A stretch of 64,000 nt of DNA from Telmatobacter sp. DSM 110680 (GTDB lineage: Bacteria > Acidobacteriota > Terriglobia > Terriglobales > Acidobacteriaceae). A program made the translations under genes and the position numbers. Where the stretch lies: assembly GCF_039994875.1 (NCBI RefSeq), contig NZ_CP121196.1, positions 1,798,001-1,862,000 of the forward strand, written 5' to 3'. The notes below the pieces were generated by a model. That model was not told the DNA's origin and searched no databases. It was given only the letters and a program-made list of their open reading frames with translations. This document shows, piece by piece, positions 54,571-64,000 of the stretch. Every line of letters starts with the position of its first letter. Position 1 is the stretch's first letter.

Positions 54571-56040
54571 TCACTGGGGGGCGGGAGCGGAGGGTTGAAC
54601 GGGCTGTGGCTGGCTCTGAGATTGGGTCTGCGTCTGAGACTGCGTCGGCGTCTGGGCTTGGGCCTCGGCCTGCGCCCTCACAGTGTAAGGACCAGGCAAG
54701 ATTGTTTCATTCGCCTTTTCGGTTTCAACTTTTGCAACTGGCGCCGGCTGCAAAGTCCGTTTTGAATAAATGCGGAATGAAACGACGAGATCAAGGGCCA
54801 CCGGAACCGGCTTGCCATCTTTCATGCCAGGCTGGAAAGTAGCCTTGTGGATGGTCTGCTCGGCGCTTTCGTCCAGGCCGAAGCCGATTGGCCTGCCTGC
54901 AACGACTTCCTCAACTTTGCCATCGCTGCCAACCACCACGTGATAAAGCGCGATGCCGGCCACGCCATTTGCCTGTGCCAACTCGTTCGACGGAGGATCT
55001 ACTGCAGAAAGCAGTTTCGCCTTTTGATCAACTGCGTTCTGGCGGAAGACGCCCGGGTCAGTGGGCTTGTAATCTGTCTTCGCCTGCGCTGCCTGATAGT
55101 AGAGCTTCCAGAAATCTGGCATCGCATCAATCATCCGCTCATCGACACCCATCGAAAACACGTTGTTCAAAGCCGTTAGAAGCGCTTGGGAAGCCTGAAC
55201 TGCTGAATTTGTCGTTGATCTCTTTTTGTCGGATTTGTTGGATTGGTGGCCGTTTATTGGCGGAAGGTCGCTCGCGTTGGCTTGGGCGGCAGGAGTATCG
55301 GTGGCGTCCGACACAAGCACGGCTGGCGCGTGGGGCTCCTTCGACTCCTCCTTTTTCCCGTGGTGTTTGTCCTTCTTCTTTGCGCTTTTGTCTTTTGACT
55401 TCTCGACCTCTTCAAGATCGAAGGAAATGCGCACCCCTTTTTTCTTGGGGTTGATCTTAACCCTGTCGGTCGCTGCGGTCGGGTCGTCATAGGGCGCGGC
55501 GCCCAGGAAATGGAGCGCATAGCGGTCACCCAAGAGCTCCACTTTCTTCTTCGAGAGCTTAACTTTGTTGATCTGGATCTGGCTCAACGTATAAGAACCT
55601 TGAGGAGAATGGCTCAGCAGCCGGCCGTGTTCATCAAATTCCAGGTTGTTATCCTGGTAGCCTCCGCGCAGATAGAGAGTTTTGCCAACCAACATCTGCT
55701 TCAGTTGATCCTCTTTGATTTCGCCCCCGACAGTGTGGATTGAAAATGCGCCTTCGCTAAGAGTGGGATCTTTCCCGGGCTTGGTATGGGAATCAGGCAT
55801 TGTCGCCTTCGACAGAGAGACATCATGCGCTGGAACTGTTGTTGACGGTTCTCCGGGCTGAGCGACAGGCTGACCTTGTTGCGCTTGCGGCGGCTGCTGC
55901 GTAGCTGGACCGGCAGAAGGCACGGGCGGAGGTGCCTGGCCATATACAGCCCCCGCCATCAGGATCAAACCCAACACGGTGCTGGCAATTCGAGATGGTT
56001 TGAAAATCGTTGATCTAACGCGGTCGAAGAACGTGCGCAT
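54571..56040 (-). CDS. TonB_C-domain protein with Lys-rich middle and Gln/Thr tail
   Basis: 489 residues from the ATG at 56040 (an earlier ATG lies at 56064). A signal peptide or anchor ('IASTVLGLILMAGAVYGQA') is followed by a Pro/Gln stretch, a beta domain (about 100-190, 'GKTLYLRGGYQDNNLEFDEHGRLL'), a Lys/Glu-rich stretch ('EKSKDKSAKKKDKHHGKKEESKE') and a TonB C-terminal domain ('GVAGIALYHVVVGSDGKVEEVVAGRPIGFGLDESAEQTIHKATFQPGMKDGKPVPVAL'). After that comes a Gln/Thr/Ser tail of about 35 residues. True TonB ends soon after its domain, and exbBD are not here, so an energy-coupling role is doubtful. Confidence 0.7.
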   Translation of the reverse strand: MRTFFDRVRSTIFKPSRIASTVLGLILMAGAVYGQAPPPVPSAGPATQQPPQAQQGQPVAQPGEPSTTVPAHDVSLSKATMPDSHTKPGKDPTLSEGAFSIHTVGGEIKEDQLKQMLVGKTLYLRGGYQDNNLEFDEHGRLLSHSPQGSYTLSQIQINKVKLSKKKVELLGDRYALHFLGAAPYDDPTAATDRVKINPKKKGVRISFDLEEVEKSKDKSAKKKDKHHGKKEESKEPHAPAVLVSDATDTPAAQANASDLPPINGHQSNKSDKKRSTTNSAVQASQALLTALNNVFSMGVDERMIDAMPDFWKLYYQAAQAKTDYKPTDPGVFRQNAVDQKAKLLSAVDPPSNELAQANGVAGIALYHVVVGSDGKVEEVVAGRPIGFGLDESAEQTIHKATFQPGMKDGKPVPVALDLVVSFRIYSKRTLQPAPVAKVETEKANETILPGPYTVRAQAEAQAQTPTQSQTQTQSQSQPQPVQPSAPAPQ

Positions 56041-56137
56041 CCGGCCACCTCTCGTCATGCACATATCTAAGCAGATTGTGATTTCTTTTGGAAGGATGCC
56101 TGTGACCCGTAAGTCATTGAGTATTCGAAGTGTAACT

Positions 56138-56962
56138 CTATGATGAATTGCGCTGAAGGCGTCTCAAAATACGACGGAACAGGCCCAATAGCCGTCGGCT
56201 GTCATGGGCATTGAGGTTCAGTCGTCTAAGAATCAAGCGCAGGTCATGCCGGTTCGCCTCCTGCATGGTCTTCGGCGAGTACTTTGCAAAGACCATGACC
56301 TCTTCGATGAGTCCGGCAAGAAGATCAAGATTGTTCGAAGTGGGTGCTGGGCCTGCGACGGCCCGTAAGCGTTCTCTGGAGTTATCGAGGCTATTTTCGA
56401 AGGGTCGTGATTCCTCTGGCGACCGTCCTGAGCGCACGGACAGCTCATACAGACATACTGCGGCCGCTTGACCTAGATTCATGGAAGGCTGGTGCCGATC
56501 GGTTGGGATCTCCACCAGTACATGACAATAGGACAAATCCTGACGTGTCAGTCCGTGCTTCTCGGGACCAAAAACCATGGCGACGCGTCCGCCGCGATCC
56601 AACTCTTGAGTCACCAGCGGCGCAAGTTCATCCAGACGAACAACGGATTGTTCGGGTTTGCGATGGGTTACGGTTCCCGTTCCGACCACAAGCGAACAAT
56701 CGCGAACAGCGTCTGCGAGCGCCGGAGTTTCTCGGGCGTTTTCGAGCAGATCGGGCGCGCCGACAGCGGAACGAGCTTCGCGCCAATGCGGCTCGTACGG
56801 ATCAACCACGGTCAGAAGTTTGAAGCCGAAGTTTGCCATCGCACGCGCCACCGCGCCAACATTCAGTGGATTGCGCGGGGACACTAGGACCACGTCGACA
56901 CACTCGCGTTGGAGTTCGGAAAGCAAACAACGATTGTAGAGTGAAGTTGCCACTTGAAGCAT
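56138..56962 (-). CDS. TrmJ-like tRNA/rRNA 2'-O-methyltransferase (SPOUT)
   Basis: 274 residues. SPOUT motifs: 1 'SPRNPLNVGAVARAMANFGF' (28-47), 2 'GRVAMVFGPEKHGLTRQDL' and 3 'SMNLGQAAAVCLYEL'. The C-terminal part ('NLDLLAGLIEEVMVFAKY' onward) is a helical extension seen in TrmJ, which 2'-O-methylates tRNA position 32. The chain may start later, as the first 15 residues are not conserved looking. The opposite strand carries mtnB beginning 30 bases away, so the two genes are divergent and share a short control region. Confidence 0.82.
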   Translation of the reverse strand: MLQVATSLYNRCLLSELQRECVDVVLVSPRNPLNVGAVARAMANFGFKLLTVVDPYEPHWREARSAVGAPDLLENARETPALADAVRDCSLVVGTGTVTHRKPEQSVVRLDELAPLVTQELDRGGRVAMVFGPEKHGLTRQDLSYCHVLVEIPTDRHQPSMNLGQAAAVCLYELSVRSGRSPEESRPFENSLDNSRERLRAVAGPAPTSNNLDLLAGLIEEVMVFAKYSPKTMQEANRHDLRLILRRLNLNAHDSRRLLGLFRRILRRLQRNSS

Positions 56963-56991
56963 CTGCCGACTGCATTGCTACACTGCATTCA

Positions 56992-57624
56992 ATGTCTGAG
57001 GATCCACAACACCTGCAGCAGGAGATCTACGAACTCTGCGCCACTGCGCAAGCATGCTACGCACGCGGTTGGGTTCCGGCCACAAGCGGCAACTTCAGCG
57101 TGCGTTCGGGAGACCGCATCTTCATTACTCCGACGGGTCTCGATAAAGGCAAGCTAACGCCTGCTGAACTTCTCGAAATCGATCTTGAAGGTAACGCGAT
57201 CTCGGGACAAGGTCGTCCCTCCGCGGAGACGAGCTTGCATACCGTTATTTACGGCATCGAAGGATTTCGCGCCCGCGCCATTCTGCACGTCCACTCCGTC
57301 TGGAACGCGCTCCTTTCCGGGAAATTCCTCTCTACCGGCCATGTTTCTCTTCAGGGTTACGAACTTCTCAAAGGCCTTTCCGGCGTTTCTACTCACGAAC
57401 ATACTGAGCGCGTGCCGATCATTGAAAACACGCAGGTATACAAGTCGCTTGTCGAACATCTCACCGAAGTTCTTCGCGATAATCCAGAGGCGCATGGGGT
57501 TTTATTGAGCCGACACGGGCTTTATACTTGGGGTGAATCGGTAGCTGAAGCACGACGTCACCTGGAGGCGCTCGAATTCCTCTTCGAGGTAGAAGGACGT
57601 CGGATCTTCAGTCAGTTAACTTGA
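56992..57624 (+). CDS. mtnB: Methylthioribulose-1-phosphate dehydratase
   Basis: 210 residues from the ATG at 56992. Class II aldolase-like fold; zinc ligands H99 and H101 in 'ILHVHSVWN' and His in 'LLSRHGLYTWGE', with 'PATSGNFSVR' as the phosphate-binding stretch and 'STHEHTERVPIIENTQ' as typical MtnB. It dehydrates methylthioribulose-1-phosphate in methionine salvage. First gene of mtnB-mtnD-mtnC. The frame is open to 56833 but that part overlaps the divergent methyltransferase gene. Confidence 0.92.
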   Translation: MSEDPQHLQQEIYELCATAQACYARGWVPATSGNFSVRSGDRIFITPTGLDKGKLTPAELLEIDLEGNAISGQGRPSAETSLHTVIYGIEGFRARAILHVHSVWNALLSGKFLSTGHVSLQGYELLKGLSGVSTHEHTERVPIIENTQVYKSLVEHLTEVLRDNPEAHGVLLSRHGLYTWGESVAEARRHLEALEFLFEVEGRRIFSQLT

Positions 57625-57684
57625 GAGCGGTTCGGCTCTCTTGTGGGGCAATCATCTTTGCTGGTTGAATCCTAGGAGCGCGCC

Positions 57685-58254
57685 ATGGCAGTTCTGCGTT
57701 TTCCCAACGAGAATCTGACAATCGAAGCCGAACCAGAAATACGCACGGAGCTGCATGCTCTAGGCATTGACTACGAGCGCTGGAGTCTCGATCGCGTTGG
57801 TGCGGATGCATCCGCGGAGCAGGTCCTATCGGCTTATGAACACGAGATTGAAGAGATGAAGCGCCGTGGCGGCTACGTCACCGCCGACGTGATCGATGTA
57901 AATTCCGCCACACCCAATCTCGAAACAATGCTTGCAAAGTTCGACAAGGAACACACGCACGACGAAGACGAGGTGCGCTTCATCCTTGCCGGGCGCGGAA
58001 TATTCTTTCTGGACCTGAATGGCAGAATTGCGTCGGTGGAAGTGGGACCCGGCGATATGCTGCGCGTGCCGAGAGGAACGAAGCACTGGTTCACGCTTTG
58101 CGAGGATCGCCGCATCCGCGCTATCCGCTGGTTCCAGGACACGGCTGGGTGGACGCCGCACTACACCGGCTCCGGCATCGATCAGGGCTACCAGCCGCTG
58201 TGTTTCGGACCTGCCTATCTGGGGCCGCGCGCAGCCACTGGCATCCGCCTATGA
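57685..58254 (+). CDS. mtnD: Acireductone dioxygenase
   Basis: 189 residues. Metal ligands H90, H92, E96 in 'EHTHDEDEVRFILAGRG' and H134 in 'VPRGTKHWF', the cupin set of acireductone dioxygenase. With iron it makes the 2-oxo acid that becomes methionine; with nickel it gives a dead-end product and CO. Second gene of the salvage operon; its stop overlaps mtnC (ATGA at 58251-58254). A 60-base gap with GGAG upstream of the ATG separates it from mtnB. Confidence 0.94.
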   Translation: MAVLRFPNENLTIEAEPEIRTELHALGIDYERWSLDRVGADASAEQVLSAYEHEIEEMKRRGGYVTADVIDVNSATPNLETMLAKFDKEHTHDEDEVRFILAGRGIFFLDLNGRIASVEVGPGDMLRVPRGTKHWFTLCEDRRIRAIRWFQDTAGWTPHYTGSGIDQGYQPLCFGPAYLGPRAATGIRL

Positions 58255-58967
58255 AAACAAAGCCGCCGAAGCTGTTTTTGCTGGACGTGGAGGGCACGAT
58301 TGCGCCGATCTCGCTCGTCTACGATCAGCTCTTTCCGTACGCTCGCGCACACTTTCAAGCATTTCTGCAACTGCACGGCGGGGAGCCCGGTGTCGTGAGC
58401 GACCTTACGATGCTTGCCGAAGAGAACGTCGGCGAAACCGATGAGTCGGTGCCAAGGTTCACGACCCCGGAATACTGGGATGACGCCATTCCGTATCTGA
58501 ATTGGCTCATGGATCGCGATCGCAAATCGACAGCTCTCAAAAGTCTCCAGGGACGCATCTGGCAGCGCGGCTTTGAGACCGACGAGTTGACAGGAACCCT
58601 GTTTCCTGACGTTCCAAAAGCGCTCGAACGCTGGTCCGCCACGTCGCAGGTCGCTATCTATTCATCTGGGTCTGTTGCGGCCCAGCTCCTAATGTTTCGT
58701 CATTCCAACTACGGCGACCTTTCCCCTTTGATCTCTGGCTATTTCGACACTCGGACTGGGCCTAAGACATCCCCAGCGAGTTATGAATTCATTGCCGCTA
58801 CGATGAGTTTGGAGCCTGGCGAAATCATGTTCTTTTCCGATGTGGTGCGCGAACTCGATCCTGCACGTGAAGCAGGCTGTCACACGCGGCTGGTGATGCG
58901 CGAGGGAAACATTCCCGTAGAGGATGCTCACGGTCACCGCCGCATTAAAAGCTTCAACGTTCTCTAG
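58251..58967 (+). CDS. mtnC: Enolase-phosphatase E1 (2,3-diketo-5-methylthiopentyl-1-phosphate)
   Basis: 238 residues from the ATG at 58251, coupled to mtnD. HAD-family motif I 'LLDVEGTIAPI' (D12, E14), motif II in 'VAIYSSGSVAAQ', motif III Lys in 'TGPKTSP' and motif IV 'FFSDVVRELDPAREAG'. It enolises and dephosphorylates the diketo substrate to give acireductone for MtnD. The frame is open to 58098 inside mtnD, which is rejected. mtnA, the kinase and the final aminotransferase are not in the window. Confidence 0.93.
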   Translation: MKTKPPKLFLLDVEGTIAPISLVYDQLFPYARAHFQAFLQLHGGEPGVVSDLTMLAEENVGETDESVPRFTTPEYWDDAIPYLNWLMDRDRKSTALKSLQGRIWQRGFETDELTGTLFPDVPKALERWSATSQVAIYSSGSVAAQLLMFRHSNYGDLSPLISGYFDTRTGPKTSPASYEFIAATMSLEPGEIMFFSDVVRELDPAREAGCHTRLVMREGNIPVEDAHGHRRIKSFNVL

Positions 58968-59024
58968 TACCCTTCTTTGCACAGCCTCTCGAATCAAACC
59001 TAAACGTTCAGGAATCAAACGGCC

Positions 59025-59717
59025 ATGCTCGACTGGACCAACCCCGCCGCCGCTGCATTGAACGAGATCCGCTCGGCTCCCATCGTGCGCTTCTCGGTGC
59101 TGGCGCTTAGTTCCATCTTCTTTCTCGTGGATCCCTTTGCAGCGATTCCTTCGTTTCTCGCCATCACGCAAAGCGTTGATCCAGTTCGCCGCAAGCGGAT
59201 GGCACGCAAAGCGGCAATTACTTGCTTCATTGTGCTCACCAGCTTTGCTCTGGCGGGCCAACTCATCTTCCGCATGTTCGGCATTACTTTGCCAGCATTT
59301 GAGATTGCCGGAGGCCTGATCCTGCTGTTGATTGGCCTGGATATGCTCGAGGCCAAGCGCTCGCCGACTCAGGAAGCCCACGGAGATACCGAAGAAGGCG
59401 CGGCCAAGGAAGACGCTGGCATCGTACCCCTCGGAATTCCCATGCTGGCCGGTCCGGGAGCTATCTCGTCTGTCATGGTCTTGGTCGGGCAGGCTCCAAG
59501 CATGTGGCGATGGGAGATGGGTGCAGTATTAGGATCCATCGGTATCACCTGCTTTGTCAGCTACTTAGTGTTGGCAGGTGCAGGCAGAGTGAAGACCGTA
59601 TTGGGTGAGACCGGCATTCGCATCCTTGTACGCATCATGGGTCTGTTGCTGGTAGCGCTCGCGATGCAGTTCTTCGTGAACGGGCTGACGGATTTGGGAG
59701 TCATTTCTAAGCCATAG
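59025..59717 (+). CDS. MarC-family integral membrane protein
   Basis: 230 residues with six helices. 'FFLVDPFAAIPSFLAIT' in the first half and 'PLGIPMLAGPGAISSVMVL' in the second are MarC/YhgN hallmarks, and 'MGLLLVALAMQFFVNGL' closes the chain. A soluble loop of about 25 acidic residues ('PTQEAHGDTEEGAAKED') lies between the halves. The family was once linked to antibiotic resistance, but no transport substrate is proven. It follows mtnC by 57 bases and may be its own unit. Confidence 0.88.
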   Translation: MLDWTNPAAAALNEIRSAPIVRFSVLALSSIFFLVDPFAAIPSFLAITQSVDPVRRKRMARKAAITCFIVLTSFALAGQLIFRMFGITLPAFEIAGGLILLLIGLDMLEAKRSPTQEAHGDTEEGAAKEDAGIVPLGIPMLAGPGAISSVMVLVGQAPSMWRWEMGAVLGSIGITCFVSYLVLAGAGRVKTVLGETGIRILVRIMGLLLVALAMQFFVNGLTDLGVISKP

Positions 59718-59964
59718 GACTGTTGGAAGCCTCGATTTCCGTCCATTGGCCAGTGAAAAATCATCAACGGCAGAAGCTTTCGTCATTCTTAAGAGCAGTT
59801 TTTTCGAAAGCGTGGATAAGTTTGAGCCTGATTCCACGCACCTGCGAGGCTGTTTCCCACAGAAGCGGGCGCCTTTCCACAGCGACGCCGGGTTGCATGA
59901 CTCGTGGCTCGTTGTTATTCTCAGGAAGTCGCGAAACGGTGCATGAATCAATCGTTTTCGCGAT

Positions 59965-60190
59965 TTGCATAGAAGAGTGGCCTGTGCTACTCTTAAAAAG
60001 TTGCAGATGTAGCAGTGGAGCCTCCCGGTGGCCTTATGGCCTGCCCCGAGTGGGGAAGTGGGAAGCCGGTTCGTAGGGCGGATAGGAAGCGTGAGCTCAT
60101 CCAGCCCCTGTAGGGAATCCCGCAGAGAACAAACCCATTGCATGACCCGAGAGGAAATCCTTTCGTGCGCCTTTGTGGCGCTAGGCATTT
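59965..60190 (+). ncRNA. Candidate structured RNA with its own promoter (unassigned)
   Basis: A good promoter, TTGCAT (59965-59970) and TACTCT (59988-59993) at 17 bases, predicts a transcript from about 60000. The next 190 bases hold many hairpins: GGCC-TTAT-GGCC, CCCC-GAGT-GGGG, an AGGGC..GCCCCT stem closing GGAT..ATCC with a GTGA (GNRA) loop near 60090, GAGAGG/CCTTTC (about 60150-60165) and GCGCC/GGCGC (60167-60181). There is no protein frame. Size and layout could fit a 6S RNA or another regulatory RNA, but I do not recognise its conserved sequences. It has no clear T-run terminator and could be a leader transcript of the rRNA operon. Confidence 0.4.
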
Positions 60191-60332
60191 AGATGCTGGT
60201 CGCTCTTTGATATTTTGCGCAGTGCGACCTTCTGCGGCTGATTAACCTCGCCGCTATGTCGATCGAATAGGCGGGTAAAACTGCCTGCCGATGATGAAAG
60301 AGTTGTAAGCTTGATTCCCACAGAATCATTGC

Positions 60333-60361
60333 TTGACACGACATCGGAACTTCGATAGGTT
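60333..60361 (+). promoter_or_regulatory. Likely ribosomal RNA operon promoter
   Basis: TTGACA (60333-60338) and TAGGTT (60356-60361) are 17 bases apart, about 290 bases before the 16S gene. A consensus -35 box with exact spacing at this place is as expected for an rRNA promoter. Confidence 0.6.
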
Positions 60362-60503
60362 TAGAAGGTTCGCGCAAAAATGCCGATGACCGCTTAGATG
60401 CGAGATTTTGGCAAGGCGCAATAAGTTCGAGGACAACCTAGGCGTAACAGCCCGGGCCTCGATCCAAAAGGGGCACCGCTCAGGCGGACCGCTCTCAAGG
60501 ATC

Positions 60504-60519
60504 TTTGACAATAAGATTG
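60504..60519 (+). promoter_or_regulatory. Leader antitermination-like element before 16S
   Basis: TTTGACAATAAGATTG lies about 130 bases before 16S. A near copy, TTTGACAACGAAATTG, is at 62734-62749 before 23S. Placement before each large rRNA fits a boxA-type site for Nus factor antitermination or a processing signal. TTGACA here looks like a -35 box, but no good -10 box follows. Confidence 0.5.
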
Positions 60520-60651
60520 AACGTGCCAGTCGTGAGAAACGATCAGGTTTGGCTTGATCTTCTCACAAGGTAAGTAATATGCCCTGCGCAGTGATTGCGC
60601 GGGCGTAGTCGAAACTATTCCGACCTCCGTCGGGTAGTTAGACAAACAGTT

Positions 60652-62151
<1,500 letters not shown>

Positions 62152-62422
62152 CTAAAAGAGAACACGTGGCGCATTTATTCCTTCCGCGATAGCGGAGTCG
62201 CTTCGGCGATCGGATAGGTGTCCATGCAAATCCTGAATCAACCGTTTACGGGGGATGCAGGAAATTCGATACGAGCCTTCTTTTCCTGGCCGCAAGTTCT
62301 TACGATCGTCATGAGTAGCGTAGCTACTCAGCATGTTCAATCTTTGTCCTCGAAACCCATTAGCATTGAATGAGATTTGGGCGAGCCGCCGGCAAACTTA
62401 TCGGCGGGGGAGCGCGCAACGC

Positions 62423-62499
<77 letters not shown>

Positions 62500-62520
62500 T
62501 CTTAGCCACGCAACCCTTAA

Positions 62521-62596
62521 GGGGCTGTAGCTCAGCTGGGAGAGCACCTGCTTTGCAAGCAGGGGGTCACCGGTTCGATCCCGGTCAGCTCCACCA
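62521..62596 (+). tRNA. tRNA-Ala (anticodon TGC), CCA encoded
   Basis: 76 bases with CCA. Acceptor stem GGGGCTG/CAGCTCC contains the G3-T pair that alanyl-tRNA synthetase reads. Anticodon TGC lies in CTTTGCAAG. It is 21 bases after tRNA-Ile. Confidence 0.97.
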
Positions 62597-63023
62597 ACCC
62601 TCATTCACTGCGTCCAGTTCGGTGCCTTCTTCATTAAGGGCTTCGACCTGGAAGCAGGCTTCAATCTTCGGATTGCAGCAGGTTTCAACAGCCTCAGGGC
62701 TGGTCCTCCTCGGCGAAAGAGGGGGATCTGATGTTTGACAACGAAATTGATTGGGTAACGCAAATCGGAAAGCCGCATGTCCGCCGTTAGGCGCGCAGCG
62801 TGGCAAAGTTTCCGAGGAGCGTATACATACAAGGCCGAGCACAAGCAATGGATTGCTGCAAGTCAGCAGTCCAGGCAAAGTGTTCAAAGTAAGAAGAGTG
62901 TCTTTAGGAGTTGTAGCTCGAATACGCGTGAGCGTGGTTGAGTTACTCTCAAGGCGAATAACTGGGAGTAACAAACAGACAGGACCGAAGTGATTCGGCT
63001 CCCTGCGCTGGAGTTAATTCTAT
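62597..63023 (+). other. Second part of the 16S-23S spacer
   Basis: About 430 bases between tRNA-Ala and 23S. No protein gene is likely. It holds the TTTGACAA element at 62734-62749 and short stems that would pair with sequences beyond the 23S end for RNase III processing; those lie outside the window. Confidence 0.6.
62734..62749 (+). promoter_or_regulatory. Second copy of the rRNA leader element, before 23S
   Basis: TTTGACAACGAAATTG matches the element at 60504-60519 at 13 of 16 positions. It lies about 275 bases before 23S. Likely boxA-like or processing role, as for the first copy. Confidence 0.5.
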
Positions 63024-64000
63024 GGTCAAGCTACTAAGGGCGCACGGTGGATGCCTTGGCAGAGACAGGCGAAGAAGGACGTGGCAAGCTGCGATAAGCT
63101 TCGGTAAGCCGCACACAGGCGTTATAACCGGAGATTTCCGAATGGGGAAACCCTCCCGAGCAAACCTCGGGAACTACCCACTGAATACATAGGTGGGATA
63201 GAGCGAACTCAGGGAAGTGAACCATCTCAGTACCTGAAGGAAAAGAAAGAAACCTCGATTCCGATAGTAGTGGCGAGCGAACTCGGAATAGCCCAAACCC
63301 GTAGCATTTCGGTGTTTCGGGGGTTGTAGGGTCCGCAACAGTAGAGTTACCAATCTGGCTGCTAGCTGAATCCTCTGGAAAGTGGATCCATAGAGCGTGA
63401 CAGGCGCGTAAGCGAAAGTAGTCCAGACTCGAAGCGGATACCTGAGTAAGGCGGGGCACGTGAAACCCTGCTTGAATCCACGGGGACCATCCCGTAAGGC
63501 TAAATACTAGTCTCTGACCGATAGTGAACCAGTACCGTGAGGGAAAGGCGAAAAGAACCCCGTCGAGGGGAGTGCAAAGTACCTGAAACCGTGTGCCTAC
63601 AAGCAGTGGGAGGACTATGCCCGCAAGGGAATGTCTGACCGCGTGCCTATTGCATAATGAGCCGGCTAGTTATTCTTGTCAGCAAGGTTAAGCGTAAGCG
63701 AGCCGAAGCGAAAGCGAGTCTGAACAGGGCGTTCAGTTGGCAGGAATAGACGCGAAGCGGGATGATCTACCCATGGCCAGGTTGAAGGTGGGGTAACACC
63801 CACTGGAGGACCGAACCGGTGTTTGTTGAAAAAAGCTCGGATGAGCTGTGGGTAGGGGTGAAAGGCTAATCAAATTCCGTGATAGCTCGTTCTCTCCGAA
63901 ATAGCTTTAGGGCTAGCCTCGGATGAATTGCGTTGGTGGTAGAGAGATGGATGGACTAGGGGGCTTTCCGGCTTACTGAATCCAACCAAACTGCGAATGC
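63024..64000 (+). rRNA. rrl: 23S ribosomal RNA, 5' part (runs off the window end)
   Basis: The start GGTCAAGCTACTAAGGGCGC at 63024 followed by ACGGTGGATGCCTTGGC matches the 5' end of bacterial 23S. About 977 bases, roughly the first third, are included: domain I and part of domain II, with AGTACCGTGAGGGAAAGGCGAAAAGAACCCC near 63532. No intervening intron is seen in this part. Confidence 0.96.

Larger units (their letters stand above)
59718..60651. other. Gene-free region between marC and the rRNA operon
   Basis: About 930 bases with no believable protein gene. It holds a promoter and a possible structured RNA (59965-60190), then the rRNA promoter (60333-60361) and leader (60504-60519). The first 240 bases, after marC, show nothing definite. 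Confidence 0.55.

Noticed and set aside
60025..60140. Cobalamin riboswitch, from a GGGAAGCCGGT match
   Set aside because: The rest of the cobalamin core and its conserved B12 box are missing, and no vitamin B12 gene follows; only the rRNA operon does.
60505..60533. A second rRNA promoter at TTGACA 60505
   Set aside because: No acceptable -10 box lies 16-19 bases later, and a near copy of the same element lies before 23S, which suits a leader element better.

Overview
The window looks like part of a chromosome from the phylum Acidobacteriota, most likely the Terriglobia / subdivision 1 (Acidobacteriaceae-like) group. The reasons are the style of the 16S gene, the moderately high GC, a PadR regulator beside a large MacB-like ('ADOP') permease, a PadR gene with its own membrane-protein partner, many secreted proteins known only from such genomes, and a 16S-tRNA-Ile-tRNA-Ala-23S operon. 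The taxonomy is inferred from recognition only; no database was searched. Most of the window is ordinary chromosome with short operons on both strands.

Region by region: 1-576 holds the 3' part of a striking array of about ten 49-nt hairpin units, each capped by a GNRA tetraloop on the + strand, ending in a strong GNRA-capped terminator. This is the most unusual object in the window. 640-3000 carries an isochorismatase-like hydrolase, a membrane protein, a small four-helix membrane protein and a broken duplicate of that protein's tail. 2948-7423 holds three major-facilitator transporters. 8331-11364 is a frameshifted ADOP permease with its PadR regulator. 11522-13138 is a double-domain ThyX-like protein. 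13212-18347 holds a YqjF-like protein, a PadR/membrane-protein pair with a clear operator, FabG and two secreted proteins. 18529-20827 is egtB-egtD (ergothioneine). 20906-29375 holds a GH27 alpha-galactosidase, an APC permease, a large secreted protein, a PfkB kinase, a GRP-type sugar transporter and a zinc alcohol dehydrogenase.

29482-31403 is prmC-prfA, the release factor and the methylase that modifies it. 31607-37267 holds a CocE-type peptidase, a CDF metal transporter, a small anchored protein, an NADP-binding oxidoreductase overlapping a GNAT acetyltransferase, and ApaG. 37434-41790 is a beta-oxidation cluster (FadN-type enzyme, a secreted protein, thiolase). rpsT follows, then a TolB-like propeller protein and the conserved run phoH-ybeY-CNNM/CorC-era. 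48880-56962 holds a secreted phosphoesterase, a GAF-GGDEF cyclase, moaA, several small proteins, a VOC protein, a TonB_C protein and a TrmJ-like methyltransferase. 56992-58967 is the methionine salvage operon mtnB-mtnD-mtnC, followed by a MarC protein.

From 59718 on, about 930 bases without protein genes hold a promoter with a possible unassigned structured RNA, and the promoter and leader of the ribosomal RNA operon: 16S, tRNA-Ile(GAT), tRNA-Ala(TGC) and the 5' part of 23S, which runs off the window end.
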